DNA of 53,091 bases from a virus: IMG/VR virus record IMGVR_UViG_3300002460_002974, positions 1 through 53,091 of that record. One strand, written 5' to 3'. A model generated the notes under the pieces. That model was not told the origin of the DNA and searched no databases. It was given only the letters and a program-made list of their open reading frames with translations. Below, in pieces: positions 45,469 through 52,968 of this stretch (its first letter is position 1; each line of letters starts with the position of its first letter). Position numbers and translations under genes: made by a program.

Positions 45469-47168
45469 ATGCGATCACCCAGACCATTGCCGGCGAAGTG
45501 GCCGATGAAGCCCAGTTCTTCGCCCCGATGTCCGCCGACCTGGTGGACAGCCTGATCGGCCAGTACGGCGCGACCAGGAAGCGGATAGAGGCCCTGGCCG
45601 CGGCTGTGCGGCTGGACGATATCGGCAGCGTTCTGCACTACTTCGTCGAGGGCAACGTGCAGGACCAGCGCTTTAGCATGCCGGCAACGGTAGACGCCCT
45701 GTTCCGCGCTGAGGGTGCCATTGCCAAGCTGAATGCCGACTTCTGGAACCGGGCCCTGCAGCTGACTGACGTGTTCGACTACATGCCTCAGGCGCGGCGC
45801 GAGCAGTGGCATGACCAGATCCGCAACCCGGAGGGCCGCAAAGAAAACCGGCACACCGGCGAGAAGGACATGCCGCCGCTGCCCGCCTTCGAGGAAGACA
45901 CTGTTCGCTCCACCCTGAACGGCCTGCTGAACAGCCGGGCGCAGTTCCTGGCCGAGCGGGTAGACGGCATCTTCCGCTCGCTCAGCCGGCAGCACGTCAC
46001 CAACACCCCGCAAGGCTTCAACAAGCGAATGATCATCCAGGGCGTGTTCAGCTATGGCACTGCCGGGCAGATCAACGACCTGCGCTGCGTGATTGCCAAG
46101 TTCATGGGGCGCGATGAGCCGAAGCACTGCGGCACGGACCCAGTGATCAAGGCAGCCCGGCGGCGCAACGGCGAGTGGCAGAATGTCGACGGCGGCGCGC
46201 TGCGCATCCGTGTGTATGGCGGCGTTGGCACCGCACACCTGGAAGTGCATCCGGACATGGCCTGGCGGCTCAATGCCATCCTGGCCAGCCTTTACCCTCT
46301 ATCCATCCCTGCCGAGTTCCGCGAGAAGCCGAAGCGCGCCAAGAAGATCAAGGACTTCGAACTGTTCGACAAGCCGCTGCCATTCGTGGTCGTCGCCCAG
46401 CTGGCGGCCATGCGCGAGGGCTGGCGCAAGGGCAAGGACGGCTGGCGTGATATCCACATCGCCATCCCGAACACCCGCTGCTTTGACTATGGCGACTACG
46501 ACAAGGCCGCGCGCAAGCAGGCCGAGGACGTGCTGCGCGCCATTGGCGGTGTGTGGGTGGATAGCGTGGCCGGTGAGCGCCTGCAGCACTGGCAGTTCGA
46601 CTACGAGCCCACCGCGGTCCTCGACCAGGTCGTCTGCACGGGCTGCATCCCTGACCAGAAGTCGCACCAGTTCTACCCGACGCCTTCGGCGGTGGCTGAG
46701 TTCGCTGTCAGCGTGGCCGATATCGAAGGCCACCACGGCGTGCTTGAGCCAAGCGCAGGCATCGGCGGCCTGGCTGACTACCTGCCAAAGCTGCAAACCA
46801 CGTGCATCGAGATAAGCCCTCTGCATTGCCGGGTTCTGGAAGCCAAGGGTTTCAAGGCCATAGAGGCCGACTTCCTGAAGTGGGCACCAGGACAGGCGCA
46901 GGCGGATCGCATCGTGATGAACCCTCCTTACTCTGAGGGCCGCTGGCAGGCGCACCTGCAGGCCGCCTCCGACATGCTCAAACCCAACGGCCGCCTGGTC
47001 GCCATCCTCCCCGCCAGCGCCAAGGGCAAAGACGTGCTGCCGGGCTGGCAACTGGATTGGGCTCGCACCTTCGACAACGAGTTCGCAGGCACCAGCGTGT
47101 CGGTAGTGGTCCTGATCGCCCAGCGGGCAAGCGCAAACGACCAGCTCGACATATTCAGCGCCGCCTAA
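45465..47168 (+). CDS. DUF4942-containing adenine methyltransferase-like protein
   Basis: 567 residues. Residues about 150-400 fit DUF4942 (RQHVTNTPQGFNKRMIIQGVFSY; DPVIKAARRRNGEW; GGVGTAHLEVHPDMAWRLN; FVVVAQLAAMREGWRKGKDGWRD). The C-terminal domain is a Rossmann methyltransferase: motif I VLEPSAGIGGLADYL near residue 427 and motif IV DRIVMNPPYSEGRW near 485. N6-adenine methylation is probable. The long N-terminal part may recognise DNA. Ends just before a large hairpin that separates it from a minus-strand gene. Confidence 0.85.
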   Translation: MNAITQTIAGEVADEAQFFAPMSADLVDSLIGQYGATRKRIEALAAAVRLDDIGSVLHYFVEGNVQDQRFSMPATVDALFRAEGAIAKLNADFWNRALQLTDVFDYMPQARREQWHDQIRNPEGRKENRHTGEKDMPPLPAFEEDTVRSTLNGLLNSRAQFLAERVDGIFRSLSRQHVTNTPQGFNKRMIIQGVFSYGTAGQINDLRCVIAKFMGRDEPKHCGTDPVIKAARRRNGEWQNVDGGALRIRVYGGVGTAHLEVHPDMAWRLNAILASLYPLSIPAEFREKPKRAKKIKDFELFDKPLPFVVVAQLAAMREGWRKGKDGWRDIHIAIPNTRCFDYGDYDKAARKQAEDVLRAIGGVWVDSVAGERLQHWQFDYEPTAVLDQVVCTGCIPDQKSHQFYPTPSAVAEFAVSVADIEGHHGVLEPSAGIGGLADYLPKLQTTCIEISPLHCRVLEAKGFKAIEADFLKWAPGQAQADRIVMNPPYSEGRWQAHLQAASDMLKPNGRLVAILPASAKGKDVLPGWQLDWARTFDNEFAGTSVSVVVLIAQRASANDQLDIFSAA

Positions 47169-47171
47169 ATC

Positions 47172-47220
47172 ACCACCCTACCCGCCCACTCCCTGCCTGA
47201 TGCTCGGGCGGGAGGGTGGT
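47172..47220. terminator. Large hairpin between convergent genes
   Basis: ACCACCCT-(A)-CCCGCCC pairs with GGGCGGG-AGGGTGGT, 15 bp with one bulged A and an 18-base loop. No T-tract on either side, so it may be a weak bidirectional terminator or a processing signal. Confidence 0.55.
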
Positions 47221-47232
47221 TAATACCAGGCC

Positions 47233-47505
47233 TTACGCTTTAACTGCTGAGGCCATGCTTTTGGCGCGCTCGGTACCCCAGCTAATCGCCTGCTGAGCAG
47301 TCATGTTATCCATCACTGGGTGGTACTCCTCCATAAGCATGCGGCCATCAGCTCCGTATGCGCCGACAAAAAGCTGGGTATCGCCATGCGCAGCGACACG
47401 GGCTCGAATATCAAGCTGTGCGCCGTTATCAAGCGTTTCGTCGTGGCCAAAGTGGTCCTGTCTAGATTGCGCCCAATCGAAATACACCTTGCTTCGCGTA
47501 AGCAT
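47233..47505 (-). CDS. Minus-strand hypothetical protein inside the left operon
   Basis: 90 residues (MLTRSKVYFDWAQSRQDHFG). Contains RVAAHGDTQLFVGAYGADGRMLMEEYHPVM and ends SMASAVKA. ATG at 47505 has AAGGAG upstream, which marks it as real although it reads against all its neighbours. Possibly a separately regulated accessory (moron) gene. No family recognised. Confidence 0.65.
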   Translation of the reverse strand: MLTRSKVYFDWAQSRQDHFGHDETLDNGAQLDIRARVAAHGDTQLFVGAYGADGRMLMEEYHPVMDNMTAQQAISWGTERAKSMASAVKA

Positions 47506-47587
47506 TGCCTTCTCCTTGATCCGGCCCCATGCCGGGCCCTCGAACCTACCCCACATCCAACCTTCACGCCACTGGCGAGGGATAACC

Positions 47588-48205
47588 ATGCCTGATCTTT
47601 TCTACCTACAGGACAGCCGCAGCAACGTAGGCAGCCGGGCAATGTTCTGGCGCGACGGTGGCGGCTATACCTCCAACCTGGACGAGGCCGAGCAGTTCAC
47701 TCGCGAGCAGGCGGTAAAGCAGTACGAGTGCCGCGAAACCGACCTGCCGTGGCCGGTGGAATACGTTTGTGCTCGAGCACAGGTAGGCGTCGATCACCAG
47801 TACCTGGAGCAAGGCAATGCGACCTACTCCGCGCCTTTCTATGTGTCCATGCCTCGCGAGTGGGACGGCAACGACCTCTACTGGAAGCGGCCCTTAGACA
47901 CTGGCGGCCTGACCTCAAATCTCCTCGACGCTGGCGTCTGGGAGTCGGAGAGCGCTGAGCTGCTCGCCTATCAGGGCTACCAGGTATGGCCAAAGGCGTA
48001 CATCGACGGTAAGTCGCGGCGCGTAGTGCCGGCGGCACTGCTCCACCACAAGCAGGCACTGCGCTCGGTTGGCCTAAAGCTGGCCATGGCAAAGCCCCAG
48101 AAAGCCAGGCGGTACCGCTATCGCTGCGAGCCGTGCGGGCGGTTCCTGACCGAATACCAGAACTACACCGAATGCCCGAACTGCGGCGCGGAGAACCGCC
48201 CATGA
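47588..48205 (+). CDS. Hypothetical protein with C-terminal zinc ribbon
   Basis: 205 residues (MPDLFYLQDSRSNVGSRAMF). N-terminal part FWRDGGGYTSNLDEAEQFTREQAVKQ is common in phage early proteins; the C-terminus YRCEPCGRFLTEYQNYTECPNCG is a zinc ribbon. GAGG lies before the ATG. Overlaps the next tiny gene by four bases. Function unknown. Confidence 0.7.
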   Translation: MPDLFYLQDSRSNVGSRAMFWRDGGGYTSNLDEAEQFTREQAVKQYECRETDLPWPVEYVCARAQVGVDHQYLEQGNATYSAPFYVSMPREWDGNDLYWKRPLDTGGLTSNLLDAGVWESESAELLAYQGYQVWPKAYIDGKSRRVVPAALLHHKQALRSVGLKLAMAKPQKARRYRYRCEPCGRFLTEYQNYTECPNCGAENRP

Positions 48206-48288
48206 CCGCCGAAATCTACTGCAGAACCACCCGCCTACCAGTAGCCCAGTGCCCGTGCCTGCGCTGCAAGCCCATTAAGCCGGAGTAA
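48202..48288 (+). CDS. Tiny Cys-rich protein
   Basis: 28 residues (MTAEIYCRTTRLPVAQCPCL and RCKPIKPE). Four cysteines. ATGA overlap with the gene before. May be a real micro-protein; function unknown. Confidence 0.45.
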   Translation: MTAEIYCRTTRLPVAQCPCLRCKPIKPE

Positions 48289-48294
48289 CCCGCC

Positions 48295-48552
48295 ATGCAA
48301 ACCCGAATCGGCTCCCTCTTTGAGTCCGCTGTAAATCTAGTGATCGGCTTCTCTGTGGCGATCGTTTCGCAGCTGCTGGTCTTCCCGCTGTTCGGAATTG
48401 ACGTGCCGTTTTCCTCGAACCTGGGGATCAGCGCCTGGTTTACGGCGATCAGCCTGGTGCGCAGCTACGTGATCCGCCGCTGGTTCAATGCCCGGATACA
48501 GGCCGCGGCGCAGGCGGTTTCTGACTTTACCGAACAGGAGCGTAGAGCATGA
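48295..48552 (+). CDS. Small membrane protein (DUF7220-like)
   Basis: 85 residues (MQTRIGSLFESAVNLVIGFS). Two membrane segments (NLVIGFSVAIVSQLLVFPLF and ISAWFTAISLVRSYVI) with the turn GIDVPFSSNLG, then RRWFNARIQ. The sequence type is common in phages and labelled DUF7220. Function unknown. Confidence 0.75.
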   Translation: MQTRIGSLFESAVNLVIGFSVAIVSQLLVFPLFGIDVPFSSNLGISAWFTAISLVRSYVIRRWFNARIQAAAQAVSDFTEQERRA

Positions 48553-48761
48553 ACGGCATGAGCATCAGCGCCCAACAGCAGCGCATCGAACGCGCCTGCG
48601 GCATCCACCGCCCGCGCTACCACCACAAGCCAACCGGCAAGCGCTACATCCTGATCGGCGAGGCCGGCGGGGCCTGCGAACTGGAAGGCCTGGACGGCCG
48701 CAGCACCTACGCCATGCGCGAGAGCCTGGACGACAACGAGATATGGGAGCGCCTGCCATGA
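48549..48761 (+). CDS. Small hypothetical protein
   Basis: 70 residues (MNGMSISAQQQRIERACGIH). RYHHKPTGKRYILIGEAGGACELEG suggests a small beta sheet. ATGA overlaps on both sides. Function unknown. Confidence 0.6.
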   Translation: MNGMSISAQQQRIERACGIHRPRYHHKPTGKRYILIGEAGGACELEGLDGRSTYAMRESLDDNEIWERLP

Positions 48762-49735
48762 GCCTGTCACTTATTGAAGAGCTGCGCGCGAATGCCGCCG
48801 CGCATCCGCTAGACGTTCGCCAGCAGGTCTTGGCGGATGCCGCCGAGGCCCTCGAATCGCAGGTGCGGGAGATTCATCGACTTGGTTTGATGGTTTCCCA
48901 GGCCGATTTCAACTATGACTGCGACCGCTCAAACTGGCAGCGCGAGCTTGCCGCCCTGAAAGCCCAGCCGGCCGCGGTAGCTTGCGCAAACGACTGGTTT
49001 CTCTCGCTTGAGCCAGGCCGCCAGGCCGTGCTGCGCGAAGACAAGTGGCTTCTGGCTGACGCGGCTTTTAAGGCAGGGCAAAGCCTCAACTCATCCCTTG
49101 TCAGCGCTGGCGAGTCCGCTTTGCGCGCAGCAGTTACGCCTGATGTCTTGGAGTGGGTGCGGTGCGGCCTTGCTGCAAACAACCGCCTTGTAGATGGCGA
49201 CCATCCTGCTCTGCAGAAGCTGCGCGCCGCCCTCACAGCCCCAGCGCCTAACCATGGTGAGCAGGTGCGGGTGCCGGAAGGCTATGTGCTGGCACCGCAA
49301 GAAATCAACCTGAGCGCATCTGATATTGAGCTGATCAACGGGATGTGCGGCGACGGCAACGAAGAAAGCGGATATGGGCCATATCAGGACGGAACGCTCT
49401 ACATCGGTTACGCGCAGCAGGACGATGGCTCACAGGTATTCGGCCTGCACATCAGCTGCGATGAGTGCCCGGAAGAGGGCGTAACCACGCTGGCAGAGTT
49501 CGCCACCACGCCATCAGCAGGCCCCGCGCCCGGCGAGTGTGTGGCGGTGCCGGTTGAGGCACTGGAGCAGGCAGAGGAAGGGCTGCAGGTTCTGGATAGC
49601 CTGATCGAGAACATTCAGGAGAGCGGGAATTATAGCTCGGCCGCAACGGTGAATTTTCTTAATCAATCGGCTGGATGCTTTTATCAACTCCGCGCCCTTC
49701 TCGCCCAGCATGGCAAGGGGGTGGGTGATGAGTGA
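48758..49735 (+). CDS. Large variable early left protein
   Basis: 325 residues (MSLSLIEELRANAAAHPLDV). Helical N-terminus (QQVLADAAEALESQVREI, then NWQRELAALKAQ), a middle with GEQVRVPEGYVLAPQEINLSASDIELINGMCGDG, and another helical end. The composition looks like a joining of short modules often found in Pseudomonas phage early proteins (a VPEGYVL-type element). No enzyme motif is visible. Confidence 0.65.
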   Translation: MSLSLIEELRANAAAHPLDVRQQVLADAAEALESQVREIHRLGLMVSQADFNYDCDRSNWQRELAALKAQPAAVACANDWFLSLEPGRQAVLREDKWLLADAAFKAGQSLNSSLVSAGESALRAAVTPDVLEWVRCGLAANNRLVDGDHPALQKLRAALTAPAPNHGEQVRVPEGYVLAPQEINLSASDIELINGMCGDGNEESGYGPYQDGTLYIGYAQQDDGSQVFGLHISCDECPEEGVTTLAEFATTPSAGPAPGECVAVPVEALEQAEEGLQVLDSLIENIQESGNYSSAATVNFLNQSAGCFYQLRALLAQHGKGVGDE

Positions 49736-49916
49736 AGAACTGAAACCGTGCCATTGCGGTTACTCAGGAGCACTGGCCGGCATGAATTGCGGCACCCACC
49801 TGTCGCTTAGTTGCCCGGAGTGCAAGCGCGAAGTTACCGCGTTCACGATGGGCGGACTTGTCGATAACTGGAACAAGCCAAGTGCCGCCCTGGCCGGCAG
49901 CAAGGAGGGTGAGTGA
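49728..49916 (+). CDS. Lar-like restriction alleviation protein
   Basis: 62 residues. LKPCHCGYSGALAG at the start, SCPECKREV in the middle and GGLVDNWNKP at the end match the small Lar-type zinc protein pattern (KPCPFCG...C..C......WN). Lar alters host type I restriction-modification to protect unmodified DNA. ATG overlaps the previous stop. Close to the methyltransferases, so an anti-restriction role is plausible; the name is tentative. Confidence 0.65.
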   Translation: MSEELKPCHCGYSGALAGMNCGTHLSLSCPECKREVTAFTMGGLVDNWNKPSAALAGSKEGE

Positions 49917-50104
49917 TGCGATGCACGTTTTTCAAATCATCAATTGTGGCCATTACCTTAACCCTGCATGCCAACACGTCTTGCGCTTGGGAGGGAAGCG
50001 CGTTGCTGCCAAAAGAAACAGGCGACCCATTCACGCCGCGTCCTCGCAGTAAAGGCGAGAAAGCGCGCAACCGTAAGCATCGAAATCAGCAGAGGAGTAT
50101 CTAG
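49916..50104 (+). CDS. Small secreted basic protein
   Basis: 62 residues (MRCTFFKSSIVAITLTLHAN). A signal peptide ends near SCAWEG; the mature part is short and strongly basic (TPRPRSKGEKARNRKHRNQQ). Likely periplasmic. ATG overlaps the stop of the Lar-like gene. Function unknown. Confidence 0.6.
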   Translation: MRCTFFKSSIVAITLTLHANTSCAWEGSALLPKETGDPFTPRPRSKGEKARNRKHRNQQRSI

Positions 50105-50106
50105 CC

Positions 50107-50400
50107 ATGACAATCAACCGAGAGCATCTGGCAGGGCTGGAGCTGGCCCTTGACCGCTGGAATGACGGCGGCCCATCAGTTCAATACGCCGCGTTACTTC
50201 ATGATCTGATCGCCCAAGCCCAGGCCGCCCCGGAGGCTGAGCCGGTGGAGTTGCGCGGCTTGCGCCCGGTGTTGGCGATGATCTTGAACGCGCTTGACCG
50301 TGATGCGGCAGAAGGAAAAGCAGCTCGCGGGGAGATGGCGGAAGAGCTCCGCGCCAAGCTCGCCACCCTGAGCGCCAAGAACGAAGGAGGGAAGGCATGA
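50107..50400 (+). CDS. Hypothetical helical protein
   Basis: 97 residues (MTINREHLAGLELALDRWND). Helices with LIAQAQAAPEAEPVELRGLRPVLAMILNALDRDAAEGKAARGEMAEELRAKL. Starts two bases after the preceding stop and overlaps the next by four. Function unknown. Confidence 0.6.
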   Translation: MTINREHLAGLELALDRWNDGGPSVQYAALLHDLIAQAQAAPEAEPVELRGLRPVLAMILNALDRDAAEGKAARGEMAEELRAKLATLSAKNEGGKA

Positions 50401-50606
50401 GAGATGGCAAGTTTCTGACCCATGAGCAAATGCTGGAACGGTACAGCACTGGCATAGAGGTGACGCTGCTGGCCGAGCGCAACACCGCCATAAACCAGGC
50501 CGCCACCCTTCGCGACCTGCTCACCCGCTGCAAGGAACAACTCGACCCGCACCGCGACGCCGCACTCTGGAGCGATGTCTGCGCCGCACTCGGGCCGAAG
50601 CCGTGA
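50397..50606 (+). CDS. Hypothetical helical protein
   Basis: 69 residues (MRDGKFLTHEQMLERYSTGI), with EVTLLAERNTAINQAATLRDLLTRC. Short and helical, overlapping neighbours at both ends. Function unknown. Confidence 0.6.
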   Translation: MRDGKFLTHEQMLERYSTGIEVTLLAERNTAINQAATLRDLLTRCKEQLDPHRDAALWSDVCAALGPKP

Positions 50607-50812
50607 GCGCCCTACCGCTGCCGCTTGCTTCCCAAGTCGGCGCGCACACCTGGCACCTCTACTCCTTCAACTACACAACCCAGGACTCCGATAGCGGACA
50701 GCTCAGCGGCTACATCTACGCCACGTCCGCCGATCACGCCCAGCTGCTGATTGAGGATATGAAGGCAAGCGCGGTTCTCGCCCACCAGGTAGCCGGCTCA
50801 ACCCCTACCTAA
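50603..50812 (+). CDS. Hypothetical small protein
   Basis: 69 residues from a GTG (MSALPLPLASQVGAHTWHLY). A beta-type core SFNYTTQDSDSGQLSGYIYATSADHAQLLIEDMKASA. It overlaps the previous gene. Function unknown. Confidence 0.6.
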   Translation: MSALPLPLASQVGAHTWHLYSFNYTTQDSDSGQLSGYIYATSADHAQLLIEDMKASAVLAHQVAGSTPT

Positions 50813-50863
50813 ACCCAACCCCCTATTCAACTGTGCCGGCGCGAGTCGGTGGAGAGCTTAGCT

Positions 50864-51274
50864 ATGGCCTTGAAAAAGTCAGAACGCGAACTTGTGCGCA
50901 TGAAGTACGGCGGGCGCTGCGCCTACTGCGGCTGCGAGCTGCCAAAGGTTTGGCATGCTGATCACTTCGTCGCCTGCCGCCGGGATTTGGTCGCCGTGAC
51001 CATATCGACCGGCACCTACAAGCTTCAGTCAGTCGGAAGCGGTAAACCGGAAGCGAACACGATTGAGAATTTCATGCCGTCCTGCGCGCCATGCAATATC
51101 AGCAAAGCCACCTATAGCCTGGAGGGCTGGCGCTTATACCTAGCGCAGCAGATCGAATTCCTTAATGAGTACAACAAGAAATACCGGATGGCCAAGGCCT
51201 ACGGGCTGATTGAAGAAACGGGCGCACAGGTCGTTTTCTATTTCGAAAGGCTTGCTCAGCAGCAGACCCCCTAA
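50864..51274 (+). CDS. HNH endonuclease
   Basis: 136 residues. RMKYGGRCAYCGCELPKVWHADHFVACRRD carries a zinc CxxC and the A-D-H catalytic pair of HNH nucleases; NFMPSCAPCNISKATYSLEGWR completes the motif with the second CxxC and Asn. ATG at 50864 has GGAGAG upstream. It is near the right end rather than the terminase genes, so a role in packaging is unlikely; it may be a mobile or anti-host nuclease. Confidence 0.88.
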   Translation: MALKKSERELVRMKYGGRCAYCGCELPKVWHADHFVACRRDLVAVTISTGTYKLQSVGSGKPEANTIENFMPSCAPCNISKATYSLEGWRLYLAQQIEFLNEYNKKYRMAKAYGLIEETGAQVVFYFERLAQQQTP

Positions 51275-51315
51275 CCCCTTCCCACCCTCCCCGGCACAGG
51301 GGTAGAGAGGTATCC

Positions 51316-51537
51316 ATGAGCAATCTTCATATCCATGCGCCGGCGGGGAAGTATTACGGCCAGATCCGCCTGCGCGGCCATCGCCTCTGGACAACGGTCG
51401 GGGGCGCTCATAAATCTGCCAAGGCAGCAATGATCAAGGCAGTAAGCGCCATGGGCGAAAACCACAAGAGGGCTCGCGTGCTGTTCGATGTCGAATGGTA
51501 CGGGCCGACCATTGTTATGGAGGCATCCAAGCCATGA
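51316..51537 (+). CDS. Hypothetical protein before the DUF4224 gene
   Basis: 73 residues (MSNLHIHAPAGKYYGQIRLR). GHRLWTTVGGAHKSAKAAMIKAVSAMGENHKRARVLF suggests a small DNA-binding alpha/beta protein. ATGA overlap with the DUF4224 gene. Function unknown. Confidence 0.65.
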   Translation: MSNLHIHAPAGKYYGQIRLRGHRLWTTVGGAHKSAKAAMIKAVSAMGENHKRARVLFDVEWYGPTIVMEASKP

Positions 51538-51788
51538 GCGCAGCAGAGCAAATCGGTCACCAGACCGAAACCCTGGAAGACGACGAACTGGTTGCGATCA
51601 CCGGCTATCGTCTACCCTCAAAACAAATCGCCTGGCTCAAGCTGAAAGGCTGGGAGTTCGTCACCAGCGGGGCCAATCGCCCTGTTGTTGGCCGGGTATA
51701 CGCCCGCCTGAAGCTGGCCGGCGTCAGACCATCAACCACAAACGCAGTGGCCGAGCCCTGGTCGCTGGACTTGTCACGCGTGGGGTAA
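51534..51788 (+). CDS. DUF4224-like protein (candidate excisionase)
   Basis: 84 residues. LEDDELVAITGYRLPSKQIAWLKLKGWEFVTSGANRPVVGRVYARLKL is the DUF4224 pattern, a small winged-helix-like DNA-binding protein. Members are usually encoded directly before a tyrosine integrase and are thought to help excision. Here it is three bases from the integrase gene. Excision function is inferred from position. Confidence 0.85.
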   Translation: MSAAEQIGHQTETLEDDELVAITGYRLPSKQIAWLKLKGWEFVTSGANRPVVGRVYARLKLAGVRPSTTNAVAEPWSLDLSRVG

Positions 51789-51791
51789 AGC

Positions 51792-52838
51792 ATGCGCCCG
51801 AAGAAACCCGCTAACCGAGACCTGCCGCCACGGATGATCCGGCGGGTGCGCAAGCTGAAGTCAGGCGAGGAATGGATCGGCTATTACTACGCCGGGCGGG
51901 ATGATGCAGGGAAGCGAAAGGAGATACCGCTGGGGACAGACGCCGATGAGGCGCGGGTGAAGTGGGCGCAGCTGGAGCGCAAGCAGGTGCCGCTGGCAGC
52001 CAAGACAGTTGGCGATCTGCTGCGGCGCTATGACAGGGACGTGATCCCAGGTAAGGGCGTGAAGACTCAAAACGATAACCGCAAGTGCCTGACCCAGCTG
52101 TACAAAGCGTTCGACAGTGCGCCGCTGGATGCCATGACCCCGCAGATTATCGCCCAGTACCGGGATGCCAGAACGGCACCAGTGCGGGCAAACCGCGAGA
52201 TTGCGCTGCTCTCACATGCCTTCAACATGGCCAGGGAATGGGGCATCTACAACAAAGAGAACCCGACTCGGGGCGTCAGGCGCAACAAGGAAGAGCCGCG
52301 GGACGTGTATGTAACCGACGAGGTTTGGCAGGCACTGTATAGCGAGGCACCGAAAGACCTGCGCCTGGCGATGGATATTGCCTACCTCACCGGGCAGCGT
52401 CCGGCGGACGTGCGCAAGATGCGCTGGTCTGACGTGGGTGCTGATTTCCTGATGGTTGGCCAGGGCAAGACATCGACCAAGCTGCGCATCCGGCTGCATA
52501 TCGACGGCCTGCGCACCGGCCTGGGCCGCCTGCTGGATCAACTCGACCGTAGCCGGCCACACCTGATCACCAACGACCAGGGCGAACAACTGACAGAGAG
52601 CATGCTGCGGCTTCGGTTTGAACCAGCAAGGAAGCGCGCCGCGGCGAAGGCGATCGCCAACAAAGACCCAGACCTGGCCGCGGCCATCATGCAGTTCCAG
52701 TTCCGCGACATCCGGCCCAAGGCGGCATCGGAAATTGTCAGCCTGGAGGATGCATCGGACCTGCTCGGGCACACCACTCAGGGCATGACCCAGCGGGTCT
52801 ACCGGCGCGTCGGCAAGGTGGTGAATCCGGTGAAATAG
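51792..52838 (+). CDS. int: Tyrosine integrase
   Basis: 348 residues. N-terminal arm-binding part (RRVRKLKSGEEWIGYYYAGRDDAGKRKEIPLG), core-binding part (AKTVGDLLRRYDRDVIPGKGVK) and catalytic domain with Arg in TGQRPADVRKM, Lys in GQGKTSTKLRI, the box R-D-I-R in QFRDIRPKAAS, LLGHTT and Tyr in QRVYRR. The usual His of the H-x-x-R box is Arg here, which also occurs in related phage enzymes. It recombines attP with a site near the fimV end, whose last codons are 130 bases downstream. Confidence 0.95.
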   Translation: MRPKKPANRDLPPRMIRRVRKLKSGEEWIGYYYAGRDDAGKRKEIPLGTDADEARVKWAQLERKQVPLAAKTVGDLLRRYDRDVIPGKGVKTQNDNRKCLTQLYKAFDSAPLDAMTPQIIAQYRDARTAPVRANREIALLSHAFNMAREWGIYNKENPTRGVRRNKEEPRDVYVTDEVWQALYSEAPKDLRLAMDIAYLTGQRPADVRKMRWSDVGADFLMVGQGKTSTKLRIRLHIDGLRTGLGRLLDQLDRSRPHLITNDQGEQLTESMLRLRFEPARKRAAAKAIANKDPDLAAAIMQFQFRDIRPKAASEIVSLEDASDLLGHTTQGMTQRVYRRVGKVVNPVK

Positions 52839-52845
52839 CCGCCTA

Positions 52846-52877
52846 GTTGCGGAAATGGCAGGAATGGTTGCGGAAAT
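52846..52877. repeat. Direct repeats after int (candidate arm-type integrase sites)
   Basis: GTTGCGGAAAT occurs at 52846-52856 and 52867-52877, 21 bp apart, two helical turns. They start right after the integrase stop, on the phage side of the host junction. Confidence 0.5.
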
Positions 52878-52910
52878 CGCGTGGCGCAAGGCCCCGTAAT
52901 TACTGGCATC

Positions 52911-52943
52911 CACAAACAACAACGGCAGCCGAATCGGCTGCCG
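52911..52943 (-). terminator. Terminator of the fimV-like gene
   Basis: CGGCAGCC-GATTC-GGCTGCCG, a perfect 8-bp stem, followed on the minus strand by TTGTTGTTTGT. It belongs to the host gene and sets an inner limit for the attachment site. Confidence 0.8.
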
Positions 52944-52968
52944 CTGTAGTGAGACCATCAGACATGTA

